A stretch of DNA of 64,000 nt from Phytophthora colocasiae. Lineage: Eukaryota > Oomycota > Peronosporomycetes > Peronosporales > Peronosporaceae. This document shows positions 54,440 through 64,000 of the stretch, one piece after another. Position numbers and translations under genes: made by a program. The notes below the pieces were generated by a model. The model did no database searches, was not told the origin of the DNA, and saw nothing but the letters and a program-made list of their open reading frames with translations. The DNA lies in contig JAGKQI010000026.1 of the NCBI GenBank assembly GCA_018806915.1, forward strand, positions 186,001-250,000. Direction: 5' to 3'. The number at the start of each line of letters is the position of its first letter. The stretch's first letter is position 1.

Positions 54440-54860
54440 TGCAGCGGGGCTGCGTAGGTGTGCACGGCACAGAGGAAGTTTAGTTGACTCGTAGAGTCCT
54501 GCTTGCAAGGCACTAGCCTTCGGTTCTATACAAGAACCAAGTAGTCCACTAAATACGGGACTCACAGAGTCAGTGTCCCTATAACAAAGGACTAACACTA
54601 ACTATGTAAAATGCAAACTGATTTTTTTTGACTTTATTGCCCTAATCCTAAATGTAACGGCTTTAGTATCTAACATACTAAATCCTAATCAAAATGCAAC
54701 GTGAGGCTCTGAGGCCATCTACGTATCTACTCGTGTGTGCCACACCATTATGTACCCACATAAATGTATCATGAGTGTCACACACTATTATGTACCCACA
54801 TAAATGTATCCACGTGTGTCACACACCAACGAGAAACATTCGTGTAACATCCCCGTTACA
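54440..54860 (-). repeat. 5' LTR of element B
   Basis: The direct repeat of 47272-47692 with the same length. It is followed on the right by target duplication CTCAC (54861-54865). Confidence 0.95.
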
Positions 54861-55771
54861 CTCACCTTGTGTACCCGTCAGTGGGCGGGATCTGCTCTCT
54901 CAGGAACGGGAGAGTGTACACAGGCGTGAGGGCTTGAACGTCCTTGGCGGGGACTTGGGAGGTTGGACTTGCGTGGGTATTCCTGCACACAGGTCCTGGT
55001 TGGGGGGATCTTGGTCTTGGACTCGAAGATCTTGTGGATCCTTGGATCCGGGGTTGCCTTGGTGGGTGTGGGGCTCCCTTTCCTTTACTGTCTTGCTTGC
55101 CGCCTCCTGTAGCGGTTGGTCTTGAGGGTGTGGATATATCGAAGGATCCTACGGTTAAGCAATCAACACCGTTGGATCCGGTGTCTTCACTAGCGTAAGG
55201 TAAGCCGGCCAAATCGGGGATCCGGTCTTAGCTGTAGCTAGGTGTGCGAAGAAACTTGCAGGAAGACTAAGGGGAGGTCAATACACTATCCTCTTCCCTT
55301 GTCTTAGGTCCCGAAGAAAACCACTTGCGCACTAGAAGGTAAATTCGACTCTCTGATTTATGGTTAGCCAGTTTCTCATCCTGTACCCTATCTTTCCCAT
55401 CGCAAATCTCTATCTTGGATCATGCTGGCACTGCTCCCCCATGTTGATGTGTTGGATCTTGAGGATCCGAGTTTGGATCCGAGGATCCGGTATCTGGATC
55501 CGAAGGTCTTGGATCCCGAGGATCCGGCATCTGGATCCGAGGATCTTTGATCTCGGGGATCCGCACTTAGGACTGCAGGATCCGAACTTAGGACGGCGGG
55601 ATCCGCACTTAGGGTAGCCAGGCCAAGTGGATCCTAACTTAGGGTCCACCCTAGACTAGGTACCCAGTTCTAGGGGCCTGTCCTTATCGTAGCACCATGT
55701 CGCACGTCACCCATCATCGTAGTCGTTCTGCGTCATATCCGGCTTGATTTGAATCCACTTCACCACATATC

Positions 55772-55916
55772 CACAATCTTGTACCCACAATGATGTCGCA
55801 CCCGTATCGTAAACACCATCCCGTAATCAGGAGTGACTGCGGTGTCACTGAGTGAAGGTCATACCGGTATCCTACCGGTATACTGCAGCTGGTCGAGGCG
55901 CTTTCTTGACAACAGT
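55772..55916. repeat. Hairpin-rich junction, no gene
   Basis: This joins the solo LTR to the B-like fragment. It contains AGTGAC/GTCACT and ATACCGGTA/TACCGGTAT (55861-55869/55873-55881). Confidence 0.5.
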
Positions 55917-57739
55917 CTGGAGGCAGGCCACTCGGTGGTTCCTTCGAGACAACGTCCCCATGTTCCTTCAGCAAGGAGTAAAAGGCTCCAAGGGATTCTT
56001 GAGGATCTCCGATCCACTCCTGGCGCTCAACGCCTTCTTGACCTCGGTCAAGACGGACTCGTCAACGACGAACGATGAGTTTAACTCTTCTTCAGGTCGA
56101 ACGATGACCACCTCGGCGAGTTCGCCCGCCTTCAAGGCATCGCCGAGGTCGGCAAACGACATCTCATCTCCTCTAACTCAAGGAGTTTGTCGACACTCGG
56201 CAGTCTGTCCAGTCGGTCACTGCCTTCGGCACTGCCGTCCACCATCGACCAGAGTGTATAGCTGCCCACAGCCCTCCTGTGCGTCGGCACTTGACGTCAC
56301 GGACGATTCAGACGCAGCGCGTCTCGCCCTGAGGGCCTTGCGACATCGTCGCCTAGCCGACGAACGTCCACTTGACGAAGAACGTGCCGCCGCACAGGTT
56401 TTGGCCTCGCCCGACCCAGTGTCAGTGACACTCAGCGATCCACTCGGTCGATGACTGATGTCGCTCAGCGGAGTACGTACCGCTGCACAATCAATGACCG
56501 TAGTTGGTCCAGTGTCAGAGACACTCAGCGATCTACTTGGTTTACGACCAGCATCGCTCGGCGGAGTACGTGCCGCCCCACAGTTCACGGCCTGGGAAAG
56601 CCCAATGCCATCGGCATCCAGTGACAGTCCACGACCGGTGTCACTCGGCGGAGTACGTGCCGCCCCACAGGGATTACGCGGGCTTTGCCCACACGTTGAC
56701 TCACTGTCAACCAGCGCTACGCGCTCAACAGGACTGCGGTCCTCGCACTTGGTGCTGTCCACTAACTCGGACACACCGACTTCCAGCATCATAGCCGACT
56801 CGGCTCGATGCTCGCGCCAATAGCGCTTCTGCTTCCTAGCAGAGGTGGGTTCATGACTCGCCAAAGCTCCACTAGGAGAGAAGTGCGTAGCACCTAAGGT
56901 CTTCGACCTCCAATCAACCCATGGCTCGTGGCGCTCCAGCCACGCCATGCCAAGGATGAGGTCGTACCTCGAATCCAGGTCCAGAACCAAGCAGCGTTCC
57001 ACGCTATCGAAGTCCAAGAACTTCAGCCGCAGGTCCATGGGGACCTTAGCCACCGTGACACGGACGCCCATCGCTAGACGGACTGTGACTGTATCACCTC
57101 TTCGCGCTCGAAGCGCCTCAGCATATTGCTGACTACCCTCAACGGTGGAGCGTCTGACGTAGTTGCCAGACGCCCCCGAATCGATCAACACGATCCATGG
57201 CTTCTCAAAGCCCTTCACGTCCACCTGGACGACCAGCAAGCCCTGCTTGCTCACACGTTCCGTGTTCAAGAGCACGGAGCTCTTCGGGGCTGAGCCCCAG
57301 TGCCTCTCACGCACTGCAGAACTCAGTTCTTCCCCAGTAGACCGCCCCGCGTCTACTGGGAGCCGTCGTTTCCCTGGGCAGAGCCCAAAGCGGGACCCGC
57401 GGCAGGGTTGCGGCCATTCTGGCCGGCGCGCTCTTTGCGCAGAGGGCAGTTGGGTCTCAGATGTGTGGGACTACCACACGTGTAGCACCGGCGGGTACTC
57501 ATACGCTGCACCGCAGCTCGTGGCTCGGCTACCTCATCTTCAGCATAGCTGAGGTCCATGGGCTCGGGTCCACCGGACCCCGTGCTGTTAGCACCGACCC
57601 TCGACAACTTAAAGTTGTGTTCGGCATTCAATGCCACGCTGACAGCGTCCTTGAAGCTGCCGGGGCTCTGACGGAATGCCTCCGTCCTGGCCACGCCAGC
57701 TTGCAAGCCTTCCATGAAGACGGTCACGGCGACCACCCG
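55917..57739 (-). mobile_element. Partial second copy of element B gag-pol
   Basis: It matches about 51880-53790 of element B in the same orientation. It covers the C-terminal half of gag with the zinc knuckle (CYTCGSPTHLRPNC), the GGGAAAC frameshift site and stem (57333-57374), the DSGA protease and the tandem-repeat linker (four units instead of five). It then loses frame near 56160-56220 and stops before RT. There are no LTRs. The right edge at about 57739 joins a non-LTR fragment inside gag. Confidence 0.88.
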
Positions 57740-58490
57740 AGACCGAAGCCCCAGCTGTCCTGGCCAAATGGTCACTCCAGATGAACACGTCCAAGACCGA
57801 CCACACCATCGTTCACCGCAGCCCAACCGCCCAGTCCAACCGGATTACACGTGCCAAAGATGAAGATTGGCGCATTACGCGAAAATTAGGTTCTCTCCTC
57901 GGCGACGCCGAAGACGTCTCCCGCCGCAAGAACTTAGCGACTGCCGCACTTCACCGTATGTGGAAAGTTTGGCTCCGTCCATCGAAGACCTCGGAAACTA
58001 CACGCCTCCGCCTCTACAGCTGCTACGTATTGCCGATTCTACTCTACAGCTGCGGAACTTAAGCCCTTACCGACTCCGAGCTACACAACTCGTCGTCAAC
58101 AGCTCCGCAAAGTGATTGGAGTACGCTATCCAGACACGATCTCCAATGCCAAGCTCTACGGCCTTACCGAGACCCAGCCACTCCGATTTCATCTTGCTTC
58201 ACATCCGATGGCAGACCAGCAGGCATTCCAGCGTACCGCTTCATGACAGCCATTTTCAACCCCAATACGACCGGCAAGTGGAGAGGCAGACACCGACTAA
58301 CGCTACCGATCGTTCTCGACCTTCAGACACTTTCTGCTGGACACCGGCTTCAATGTGCCCCAGACCTGTACCTCCTCCGCCTATGCGCGCTGCCTGGAGG
58401 GATTTAACAGAAGCGCTTATAGCGTGCGCGCCGCTTAATGGACTCTGGCCGAGAGAAGAGAGAAACGTAGAGAATGAGAGATAACCAGAC
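57740..58490 (+). mobile_element. 3' fragment of a non-LTR (LINE) retrotransposon
   Basis: The translated plus strand shows a typical LINE RT C-terminus: TRAKDEDWRITRKLGSLLGDAEDVSRRKNLATAALHRMW, then TRLRLYSCYVLPILLYSCGTW-like and RKVIGVRYPDTISNAKLYGLTETQPLR. It has at least two frame breaks and stop codons, so it is dead. It begins abruptly in the B-like gag. Typical LINE 5' truncation would explain this. Confidence 0.75.
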
Positions 58491-58700
58491 GCATGCGGAA
58501 GTTGAGCCGCCCCGGTGGCAAGACGGCTGCGTTTACATACATCCCAAATACTACCTGGTAGTATTTTCTTCTTCAGGTTAAATTATTGGTCAAAATTGGA
58601 CTTAAATATAGGCAGTTTAGCAGGTGTATGTATTTCAATGAGCTCGCTCTGTATAAAACATTTGTGTAGATCCGGGCTGTGAACGGAGGAGGAAGGCACC
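58491..58700. other. Upstream region of the SmD1 gene
   Basis: 210 bp with no gene. It holds a perfect inverted repeat AAATACTACC/GGTAGTATTT (58546-58555/58557-58566) and presumably the SmD1 promoter. No clear TATA or initiator was identified. Confidence 0.4.
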
Positions 58701-59243
58701 ATGAAGCTCGTCAGGTCTGTACTCGCGCGGCCAGAATGCACCATATACCGCCAACATCGCGTGTGTGTGGCACTTAGCCACACACATATACTAAACTAAC
58801 GATGTCTTTTCCTGTTTTTCCTTGTTAATTCCCGCAGGTTTTTGATGAAGTTGTCGAATGAGACGGTCACTATTGAGCTCAAGAACGGAACGATCGTGCA
58901 TGGAACAATTACTGGTGAGTGGTTGATTGTATAATTTATAGATGTGTGTAGGCTATTCTAATATGGCTGTCTATTTCGTCTCTGCTGCACGATAGGTGTG
59001 GACATCAGCATGAACACACACCTGAAAGCGGTGAAGCTAACCGTAAAAGGCAAGAACCCTGTCAATCTAGACTCGCTGAGCATCCGTGGCAACAACATTC
59101 GCTACTATATATTGCCGGACTCGCTGAATCTGGACACGCTGCTGATCGACGACACGCCGCGCGAGAAGGTGAAGGCTGGAGCTCCTGCTGGGAGTGGTCG
59201 AGGACGCGGACGAGGCCGCGGCCGGGGACGTGGACGAGCTTAA
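58701..59243 (+). CDS. SNRPD1: Small nuclear ribonucleoprotein SmD1 (3 exons)
   Basis: A core protein of the Sm ring on spliceosomal U snRNAs. The exons are 58701-58714, 58838-58914 and 58996-59243, giving 112 residues. The introns (123 and 81 nt) are GT-AG and preserve the frame: MKLVR splits at AG/G and TITG at G/GT. The Sm1 motif ([21 protein letters not shown]) and Sm2 motif ([15 protein letters not shown]) are typical, and the tail is an RG repeat as in other SmD1 proteins, where it is arginine-methylated. The length is slightly below the usual 115-120. Intron 1 contains a 10-bp hairpin (58762-58771/58777-58786). It is the first single-copy gene right of the transposon block. The identity is nearly certain. 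Confidence 0.95.
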
Positions 59244-59694
59244 TAGATGCGCTGCTAGAAGACCTTACGGAATAGTCGTGCTGGATTGGAGGAAGAAGCA
59301 CGCCCATGCAGAAGGCAGTACTGTTATGGAGGCGAGATCGTACCAGGCAGAGCCCCAGCAGTATAATTTCACTCACAAGCGGTGCAACACAACGGTAGTT
59401 TTCTTTACTTATCAAGTGAGCAGGGGGTTGTACGTGGTAAATATCTTGAGGGGCTGCAACAAGCATTAGAGCAAATGGTTGGTACTCGTTGTTTTGCTGT
59501 TAAATGGGCTTCCCCTCATCATTATGCTTGCTGTTATGGGGCGATATCCATAAGTTAATCACGTCCTGCCTCTCTCCAGAAGCGTCTTCGTGTATCTTCA
59601 TCTTCATGCACAAACACCATGCCGGTGCCCTACCAACCAGTGCAACAACATCGCACTTAAACGAATGTACCAGGATTACTATCAGTAGCACAAG
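59244..59694. other. Intergenic region SmD1-RRP40
   Basis: 451 bp with no supported gene. It probably holds the SmD1 3' end and the RRP40 promoter. Short open frames here overlap SmD1 in another frame and resemble nothing. Confidence 0.5.
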
Positions 59695-60798
59695 ATGCCG
59701 CAGCAGAACAAGCGCAAGGCCGAGGAAGACGTCGCTGATGCGGACGCCAGCAACTTCCTGGAGGACGCTCAACGCTCTGTTGACTTCCTGTTCTCTCCTA
59801 TCGTTGTTCTGCCGGGCGACGACGTCACAAAGACGCTCACTAAGACCACACGTCGCGTCAAGCTAGGTGCGTTGGCTGTTGTCTGAAGTGGTTCAAGGGT
59901 AGTAACTGACTTGCTATTGCGTATGGCCAATGATAATAAAGGTGCCGGGCTGAAGCAACTTGCAGATGAGCGGATCGTGTGTACGAACGCAGGTGTTCTC
60001 CGTTATCGTCCGGCCAATCGCTACTGGGTCGAATACAACCACAAGCGGGTTCGTAAGCTGCTGACCATAGCTCTTGTTCAATAAATTGCTCACAAGTGTT
60101 GCATTTTGATGTGCAGTATGTTGCTTCGATGGACGACGGTGTCATTGGCATCGTTACTGACCGCAATGCCGAGTTCTACCGTGTGAACATCGGAGCTGCG
60201 TACGTTCCTGGACTCTGTTTGGCACCACTACAATTTGTTTTTGACACTCTTTATCTCTGCTTCCTCTACAGTGCTAGTGCTACTTTAGGCTCGTTGGCAT
60301 TCGATGGTGCGACGAAAAGAAACCGCCCTAGTCTTCGTCTTGGATCTCTCGTGTATGCACGCGTGAGCAAGACCAACCCTGATGTGGAGCCTGAAATCAC
60401 GTGTGAAGGTGCGTATCCCACTCGCATAGTTTATTTGTTTGCAATGATGTGACGTTGGCTGTGGTTCGGCGACTGCTATAGCTCCTCCAAGTGTAACCAA
60501 GAAGGACTGGATGACTGGCTTGGCGATCTACGGTGAACTGAACGATGGCTACGTTTTCAAGACATCAATTGGGCTAGCAAAGATGCTACTGCATGAGGAT
60601 TGTCAGGTGCTTGCGTCATTGGGAAAGAAGCTGGCATTCGAAGTGGCTGTTGGAGTCAACGGCATCGTGTGGGTAAACGCGAAGACGACCAAGAACATCA
60701 CGATTATTTCCAACGCCATCATGAACTCTGAGACGATGTCTCCTAGCGAAGTCGATGCCATGGTGTCGCGACTGGCTGAAGATGCTGATGATGCTTAA
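59695..60798 (+). CDS. RRP40: Exosome complex subunit RRP40 (5 exons)
   Basis: An RNA-binding cap subunit of the RNA exosome (EXOSC3), acting in 3'-5' RNA processing and decay in nucleus and cytoplasm. The exons are 59695-59866, 59942-60048, 60117-60199, 60272-60408 and 60482-60798, giving 271 residues. All four introns (68-75 nt) are GT-AG and keep the frame. The N-terminal domain holds VVLPGDDVTK. The S1 domain starts around YVASMDDGVIGIVTDRNAEFYRVNI and includes FDGATKRNRPSLRLGSLVYARV. The C-terminal KH domain carries the RRP40 signature GVNGIVWVNAKT. The start is the first ATG, after an A-rich leader. It lies 451 bp after SmD1 and 154 bp before the next gene. Confidence 0.95.
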
Positions 60799-60827
60799 TA
60801 GAGAGGAAATGCAAACCATTGTGTTCT

Positions 60828-60834
60828 TCACTTC
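60828..60834 (+). promoter_or_regulatory. Possible oomycete initiator element
   Basis: TCACTTC fits the oomycete initiator consensus YCAYTYY and is followed by ATTGCG. It lies 119 bp upstream of the EF-hand ATG at 60953 in a 154-bp intergenic gap. This is a motif match only. Confidence 0.3.
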
Positions 60835-60952
60835 ATTGCGACTCAGCTAATCAATCTTCTTATGCAAATTTAGCTTCTGGTTATTTCTGCTCGTTTTCAA
60901 TTTCCTTGAGCCTCAGAATTGAACGAACGTGGAACAACTCGTCTCTAGAGTT

Positions 60953-61666
60953 ATGATGTCTGCAAATGATGACGCGAAGGGCATGATTGCCCAAGAGGAG
61001 CGGGAGTTGCGACGGGTATTTGATCACCTCAGCTCGTACCGCCAGAAGAAAAGGCTGGGCCTCATGATAAACGAGAGCAAGGAGCGACGTCAACGTTTGG
61101 AGGCCAGTAAGAATAACCCCGAGGTGTCGGCCCTCCTCAACGAGAAAGGAACCAAAATGACACGTGAGGAGATCGAAGACGAGCTCCGTAAAGTTGACCA
61201 GACGCTGGAGAAGGCTGTAGCTGATCAGACTGCGCTGCAGAATGGTAGTAGTCACAGTCGTGTGATCAAGAACGAGGACCTATACGAGGCCATTAAAGCT
61301 CTGGGTAAGGTGAGCTCGAAGAAGGAGATCAGTGACATGATCTGGGAGGCCGACGAGAACTTGGACGGCGTGGTGGACTGGGAGGAGTTACGGGCCATGT
61401 TCAACCGTAACCTTCTCGACAAAACGGAGCTGGAACCGGCCAATCTCTTCAACGTGGTCCAGTTCATGACGTACGACAAGAAAAACTGCGGGGTCATCAC
61501 TGCGGACGACACCATGGCCATCCTCTTCGCACGCTATGGCCAGTCGCAGCTTGAAATGCGCATGAAGCAGCTCTTCGGGGACAGCGACGAGCTCAGCTTC
61601 GTCGACTACTTGGAGCGCGTCGGCAAGCAACGGCGCTCGAACGTCGAAGCACGAGCAAGAGCGTAG
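60953..61666 (+). CDS. EF-hand / coiled-coil protein
   Basis: 237 residues from ATG 60953. An earlier in-frame GTG at 60929 is not a likely start. Residues about 10-110 are charged and helical, probably coiled coil (EERELRRVFDHLSSYRQKKRL, EEIEDELRKVDQTLEKAVAD). The EF-hand pair follows. One loop is canonical (DENLDGVVDWEE: D, N, D, G, D, E at the calcium positions). The second is degenerate (YDKKNCGVITADD lacks acidic first and fifth ligands). The C-terminus is basic (KQRRSNVEARARA). It appears to be a single exon. It is probably a calcium-responsive protein, but I do not recognise a named orthologue. It converges with the VDAC gene. Confidence 0.82.
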   Translation: MMSANDDAKGMIAQEERELRRVFDHLSSYRQKKRLGLMINESKERRQRLEASKNNPEVSALLNEKGTKMTREEIEDELRKVDQTLEKAVADQTALQNGSSHSRVIKNEDLYEAIKALGKVSSKKEISDMIWEADENLDGVVDWEELRAMFNRNLLDKTELEPANLFNVVQFMTYDKKNCGVITADDTMAILFARYGQSQLEMRMKQLFGDSDELSFVDYLERVGKQRRSNVEARARA

Positions 61667-62196
61667 ATAGACAGGCAGTTGGCAGAGACGGATAAAATAC
61701 TTCAAGAAGAACTTACGTTAGTTCTCATCAGATCAGACAAACGTCAAGTGCATATGACACTTCTAACTTGTGCCCAACTGGAATGACTAGCACGCTAGAA
61801 ATTCTGCAGCCATTGCGACCAGGCAAGATCCAAGACTCCTCTGGAGGACTCCGCAGACTGGGACGCCATGATGGGGTATGGAAATGGAACGGCAAAGTCA
61901 TCACTTCAAACACCACCGGGAAAGAATGCTGCGTATCCTTACGCAGCACTTTCACTGTGATGCAGCGTCACTGTGTTTGCCCATCTAAATACTCTCATGG
62001 CTACACCTGTGATGAAAGTGAATACACGCAACCAGCAAGGGCAAACCAAACAACGAATACTCCACAAGAAACGTGCTCTTTTGCTTATGTATCTCTCTTC
62101 TCGTGCTTTTCCTCCGATTTTCTCCGCTGAAGACAACTTTTAACTCATCTCTCTGCTAGGCAATCGGTAGATCGGCCGGTGGGGCAAATGGCAGGC
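61667..62196. other. Convergent intergenic region EF-hand / VDAC
   Basis: 530 bp between two convergent stops. No supported gene. An open frame at about 61768-62130 has no recognisable feature and a composition unlike the neighbours. It should hold both 3' untranslated ends. Confidence 0.5.
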
Positions 62197-63045
62197 TTAG
62201 CCCAGCGTCAAGCCAAGGCCGAACTTGTGGGAGTCGCCCTCGAAGTTCTTGGCGTCCACGTGCACGCTGGTGGTCAGCGTGACGTACGGGCGCACCTTCT
62301 GGATGGAAGCCAGCGACAGGAAGCCCTCCGAGTCGATCTTTCCGCAGTACGTGGTGTCGGAGTCAACCTTGTATCGGCCGCCGACGACCAGCGTGTTGGA
62401 GGCCGACTTGAGGTCGTAGTCAAGCACAGCGGCGTACACCGTGTTGTGCGACAGGTGGTGGTGGAACGAGGCCTGTAGGGCAGCGAAGTTCTTCTTGGTC
62501 ACGACGCTCGTGACGAAGTCCGCGCCCGTGAAGCTGGCGCCCACGTTGTGCTGCACGATAGCCGACTTATCCACGTTGAAAGCGGTCTGGCCACCGACGG
62601 CGAAGCCGCCCTGCGAGAGCACGGCCGCGGCAGAGACTGTGTTGGACACGAAGTCGGCCTCCGAATTCACAGACAGGTTCTTCTGCTTGTACTCGGCGCC
62701 GAGCACGCCCACCTGCTTGGCACTCGTATTCTTGGCGACGGAACCGTCCTCCAGCTTGAAGGTGAGCTTGAGGCCCTCCGTTAGCACGTTAGGCAGCTCA
62801 GCCTCCGTGACGAGACGGCCCTGAGTCGTGATCTGCAGCTTCTTGAAGACCACGCCGCTCGCGCCATGGGTGAAGCCACCCGAGACCTTCGCCAGGATTG
62901 ACTTGTTCGCGCTCAGGGCTCCCTCCGTCGTGAACGAGACGCCGTTGGACGCCTTGCTCTTGATCTTGAGCTTGCGCGAGAAGTCGTAGTCGTCACGCAG
63001 GACGTTCTCCGCCGTCTTAGCCAGGTCCTTGTACAGCACCACCAT
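62197..63045 (-). CDS. VDAC: Mitochondrial outer-membrane porin (VDAC)
   Basis: 282 residues from ATG 63045 (MVVLYKDLAKTAENVLRDDYDFSRKLKIKSK), the usual length and start of the family. VDAC is the 19-strand beta-barrel of the mitochondrial outer membrane that passes ADP, ATP and other metabolites. The N-terminal helix, the alternating polar/hydrophobic strands and the C-terminal beta signal (HKFGLGLTLG) are visible. The frame is open further upstream, but without an ATG, so 63045 is the best start. It is a single exon with codon use strongly biased to C/G at third positions, typical of high expression. It converges on the EF-hand gene. Confidence 0.95.
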   Translation of the reverse strand: MVVLYKDLAKTAENVLRDDYDFSRKLKIKSKASNGVSFTTEGALSANKSILAKVSGGFTHGASGVVFKKLQITTQGRLVTEAELPNVLTEGLKLTFKLEDGSVAKNTSAKQVGVLGAEYKQKNLSVNSEADFVSNTVSAAAVLSQGGFAVGGQTAFNVDKSAIVQHNVGASFTGADFVTSVVTKKNFAALQASFHHHLSHNTVYAAVLDYDLKSASNTLVVGGRYKVDSDTTYCGKIDSEGFLSLASIQKVRPYVTLTTSVHVDAKNFEGDSHKFGLGLTLG

Positions 63046-64000
63046 CTTCACGTAGGATTCGTCTGCTGCTGCTGCTTGTTGCTCCACTTCCGAAATGAAA
63101 CGCGAGCCGCACAAACCCACACGCGACTTGGCTGTAGTTTTGCGGCTGGCTCCACACAAAATCTCCCCCTCCCGATTAAGTATCGAGCTCGTACTTTAGA
63201 GAATGCGAATCCAAATAACTTGAGTTTAGTGGGTCTGAATTGACAAATTTGCAACCAATCAGAAACGGCGGGAGACGTATCTTTACGATCGCACCTAAAT
63301 GAATTCCGACGGTCCATGCACCACACCAAGTTTACACAAAGGCAACTTGACTGGCAACTTGCAGTCAGTCAGCAAGCGTGAATCACGAGGTTAATCGATA
63401 GCAGGGCCTGCTGCAGGCCGACCAAGGCAGAGCCAAGCTTTTTGATCGCAGTACACATGCATTGATGGATGCCACTTGAGGATTCCTTGCTGGCAGTATT
63501 GCCAGATTCAAGCCACACGCTTTTAAGGGATCGCATTCCAAGTGGCAAGTTACAACCAACATCCGTTTGTGAAGTCAGGTGTTCTTCTCTCTGAAACTGG
63601 ACTGCATGTGCTGCGTAGTCTGCACAGTGCAGGCTGCACTTTGCTGCTACATGCTGCAAAGTGTGTACCGTGACTGCACGAATTTTGGCCGGAGGCTGTA
63701 TGACCTGGCTGTGCATGGCGGCAATGACGTCGACGGGCAGCGCAGAAACAGCCGGCAGTCGTCTTCAATGCGGGGCGTGGCGTGTTTTAGGTCGGCAAAT
63801 GATGCTGCGAGGATCGTTTGACGAGCAGAAGGCTCCGGTGCGACTGCAGTGACGAATCCGGTGTCTGAGACCAATTCGCACCACCGAGGTTCTGCCGGTG
63901 CAACAAGGCGCTGTTTGTCAGCACTCGCGTCTCTTTATACGTTTCGGTGTCGGGGCCAGCAGAACTCTGCACAAGCGATGGCCGGATGCAGGCATTTCTC
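63046..64000. other. Region upstream of VDAC, no supported gene
   Basis: 955 bp to the window edge. Open frames are short, have no family signature and overlap one another on both strands. The VDAC promoter should lie in the first few hundred bases. An ATG at 63978 starts a frame that runs off the window and cannot be judged. Confidence 0.5.

Larger units (their letters stand above)
47272..54860 (-). mobile_element. Element B: Ty3/gypsy chromovirus-like retrotransposon
   Basis: Two 421-bp LTRs (47272-47692 and 54440-54860), TG...CA ends, and 5-bp target duplication CTCAC (47267-47271 and 54861-54865). It carries a primer-binding site, gag, pol split by one frameshift, a C-terminal chromodomain, and 911 bp of hairpin-rich 3' untranslated sequence. 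It is younger than the solo LTR it interrupts. Confidence 0.95.
47159..55767 (-). mobile_element. Degenerate G1-like solo LTR, split by element B
   Basis: The LTR parts are 47159-47271 and about 54866-55767. It starts TGTGGTGTAGTGG and ends CTTCACCACA, with TATC duplicated on both sides (47155-47158 and 55768-55771). It keeps blocks of the G1 U5 (CCCAGACACTGACTAACG at about 47212; ACCTTGTGTACCCGTC at about 54864). The part at 55441-55640 contains 14 GATC in about 190 bp. No internal region remains, so it is a solo LTR formed by LTR-LTR recombination. 54866-55767 holds no gene. Confidence 0.75.

Noticed and set aside
57781..58115. Independent genes in the LINE fragment
   Set aside because: The frames are pieces of one LINE RT C-terminus broken by stops and shifts.
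61768..62130. Separate small gene between EF-hand and VDAC
   Set aside because: There is no recognisable motif, no clear start context, and it lies where two 3' untranslated regions are expected.
63579..63821. Cys-rich small secreted protein (effector-like)
   Set aside because: The frame starts at ATG but has no convincing signal peptide, overlaps several other short frames and has no RXLR or similar motif. It is too weak to call.

Overview
The window looks like a repeat-dense region of an oomycete nuclear genome, most likely Phytophthora or a close relative. That is inferred from the short introns (about 68-123 nt), the compact gene cluster at the right end and the kinds of LTR retrotransposon present. 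About 58.5 kb is nested transposable elements. The last 5.5 kb holds four single-copy host genes.

Left part (1-42.35 kb): three copies of one large Ty3/gypsy family, called G1 here. Element 1 (1115-14745, +) is broken. Element 2 (15189-28847, -) is the best preserved and the youngest. It sits inside the 5' LTR of element 3 (14846-15188 plus 28852-42351, +), and a 4-bp duplication AAGC marks the insertion. Elements 1 and 2 face each other as a giant inverted repeat with arms of about 13.6 kb and a 443-bp spacer. Each G1 copy has an LTR of about 1.32 kb, a tRNA primer-binding site, gag with three zinc knuckles, and a pol read by a -1 frameshift at a G_TTA_AAC slippery site followed by a stem-loop. 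Pol encodes an aspartic protease, RT, a catalytically degenerate gypsy RNase H, a second intact RNase H of another type, integrase and a chromodomain. A long antisense ORF (aORF) lies between pol and the 3' LTR. It encodes a coiled-coil, Pro/Ser-rich, acidic protein with a conserved C-terminal domain that I do not recognise. In elements 1 and 2 the aORF appears to contain a small intron. In element 3 it is one intact 945-codon frame.

Middle (42.35-57.74 kb): a second gypsy lineage (D and B) whose LTRs, leaders and 3' regions are packed with different short perfect hairpins. D is inserted in a decayed Ty1/copia element, and G1 element 3 is inserted in D. B (47272-54860, TSD CTCAC) is inserted in a degenerate G1-like solo LTR (47159-55767, TSD TATC). 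B also has a canonical frameshift signal (GGGAAAC, 7-nt spacer, 10-bp stem). A partial second copy of the B gag-pol region and a non-LTR retrotransposon 3' fragment follow.

Right end (58.5-64 kb): SmD1 (3 exons), the exosome subunit RRP40 (5 exons) and an EF-hand/coiled-coil protein run on + in close order. A mitochondrial porin (VDAC) gene on - converges on them. No tRNA, rRNA or CRISPR array was seen. G1 sequence is strikingly rich in GATC in both coding and non-coding parts, unlike the neighbouring B element.
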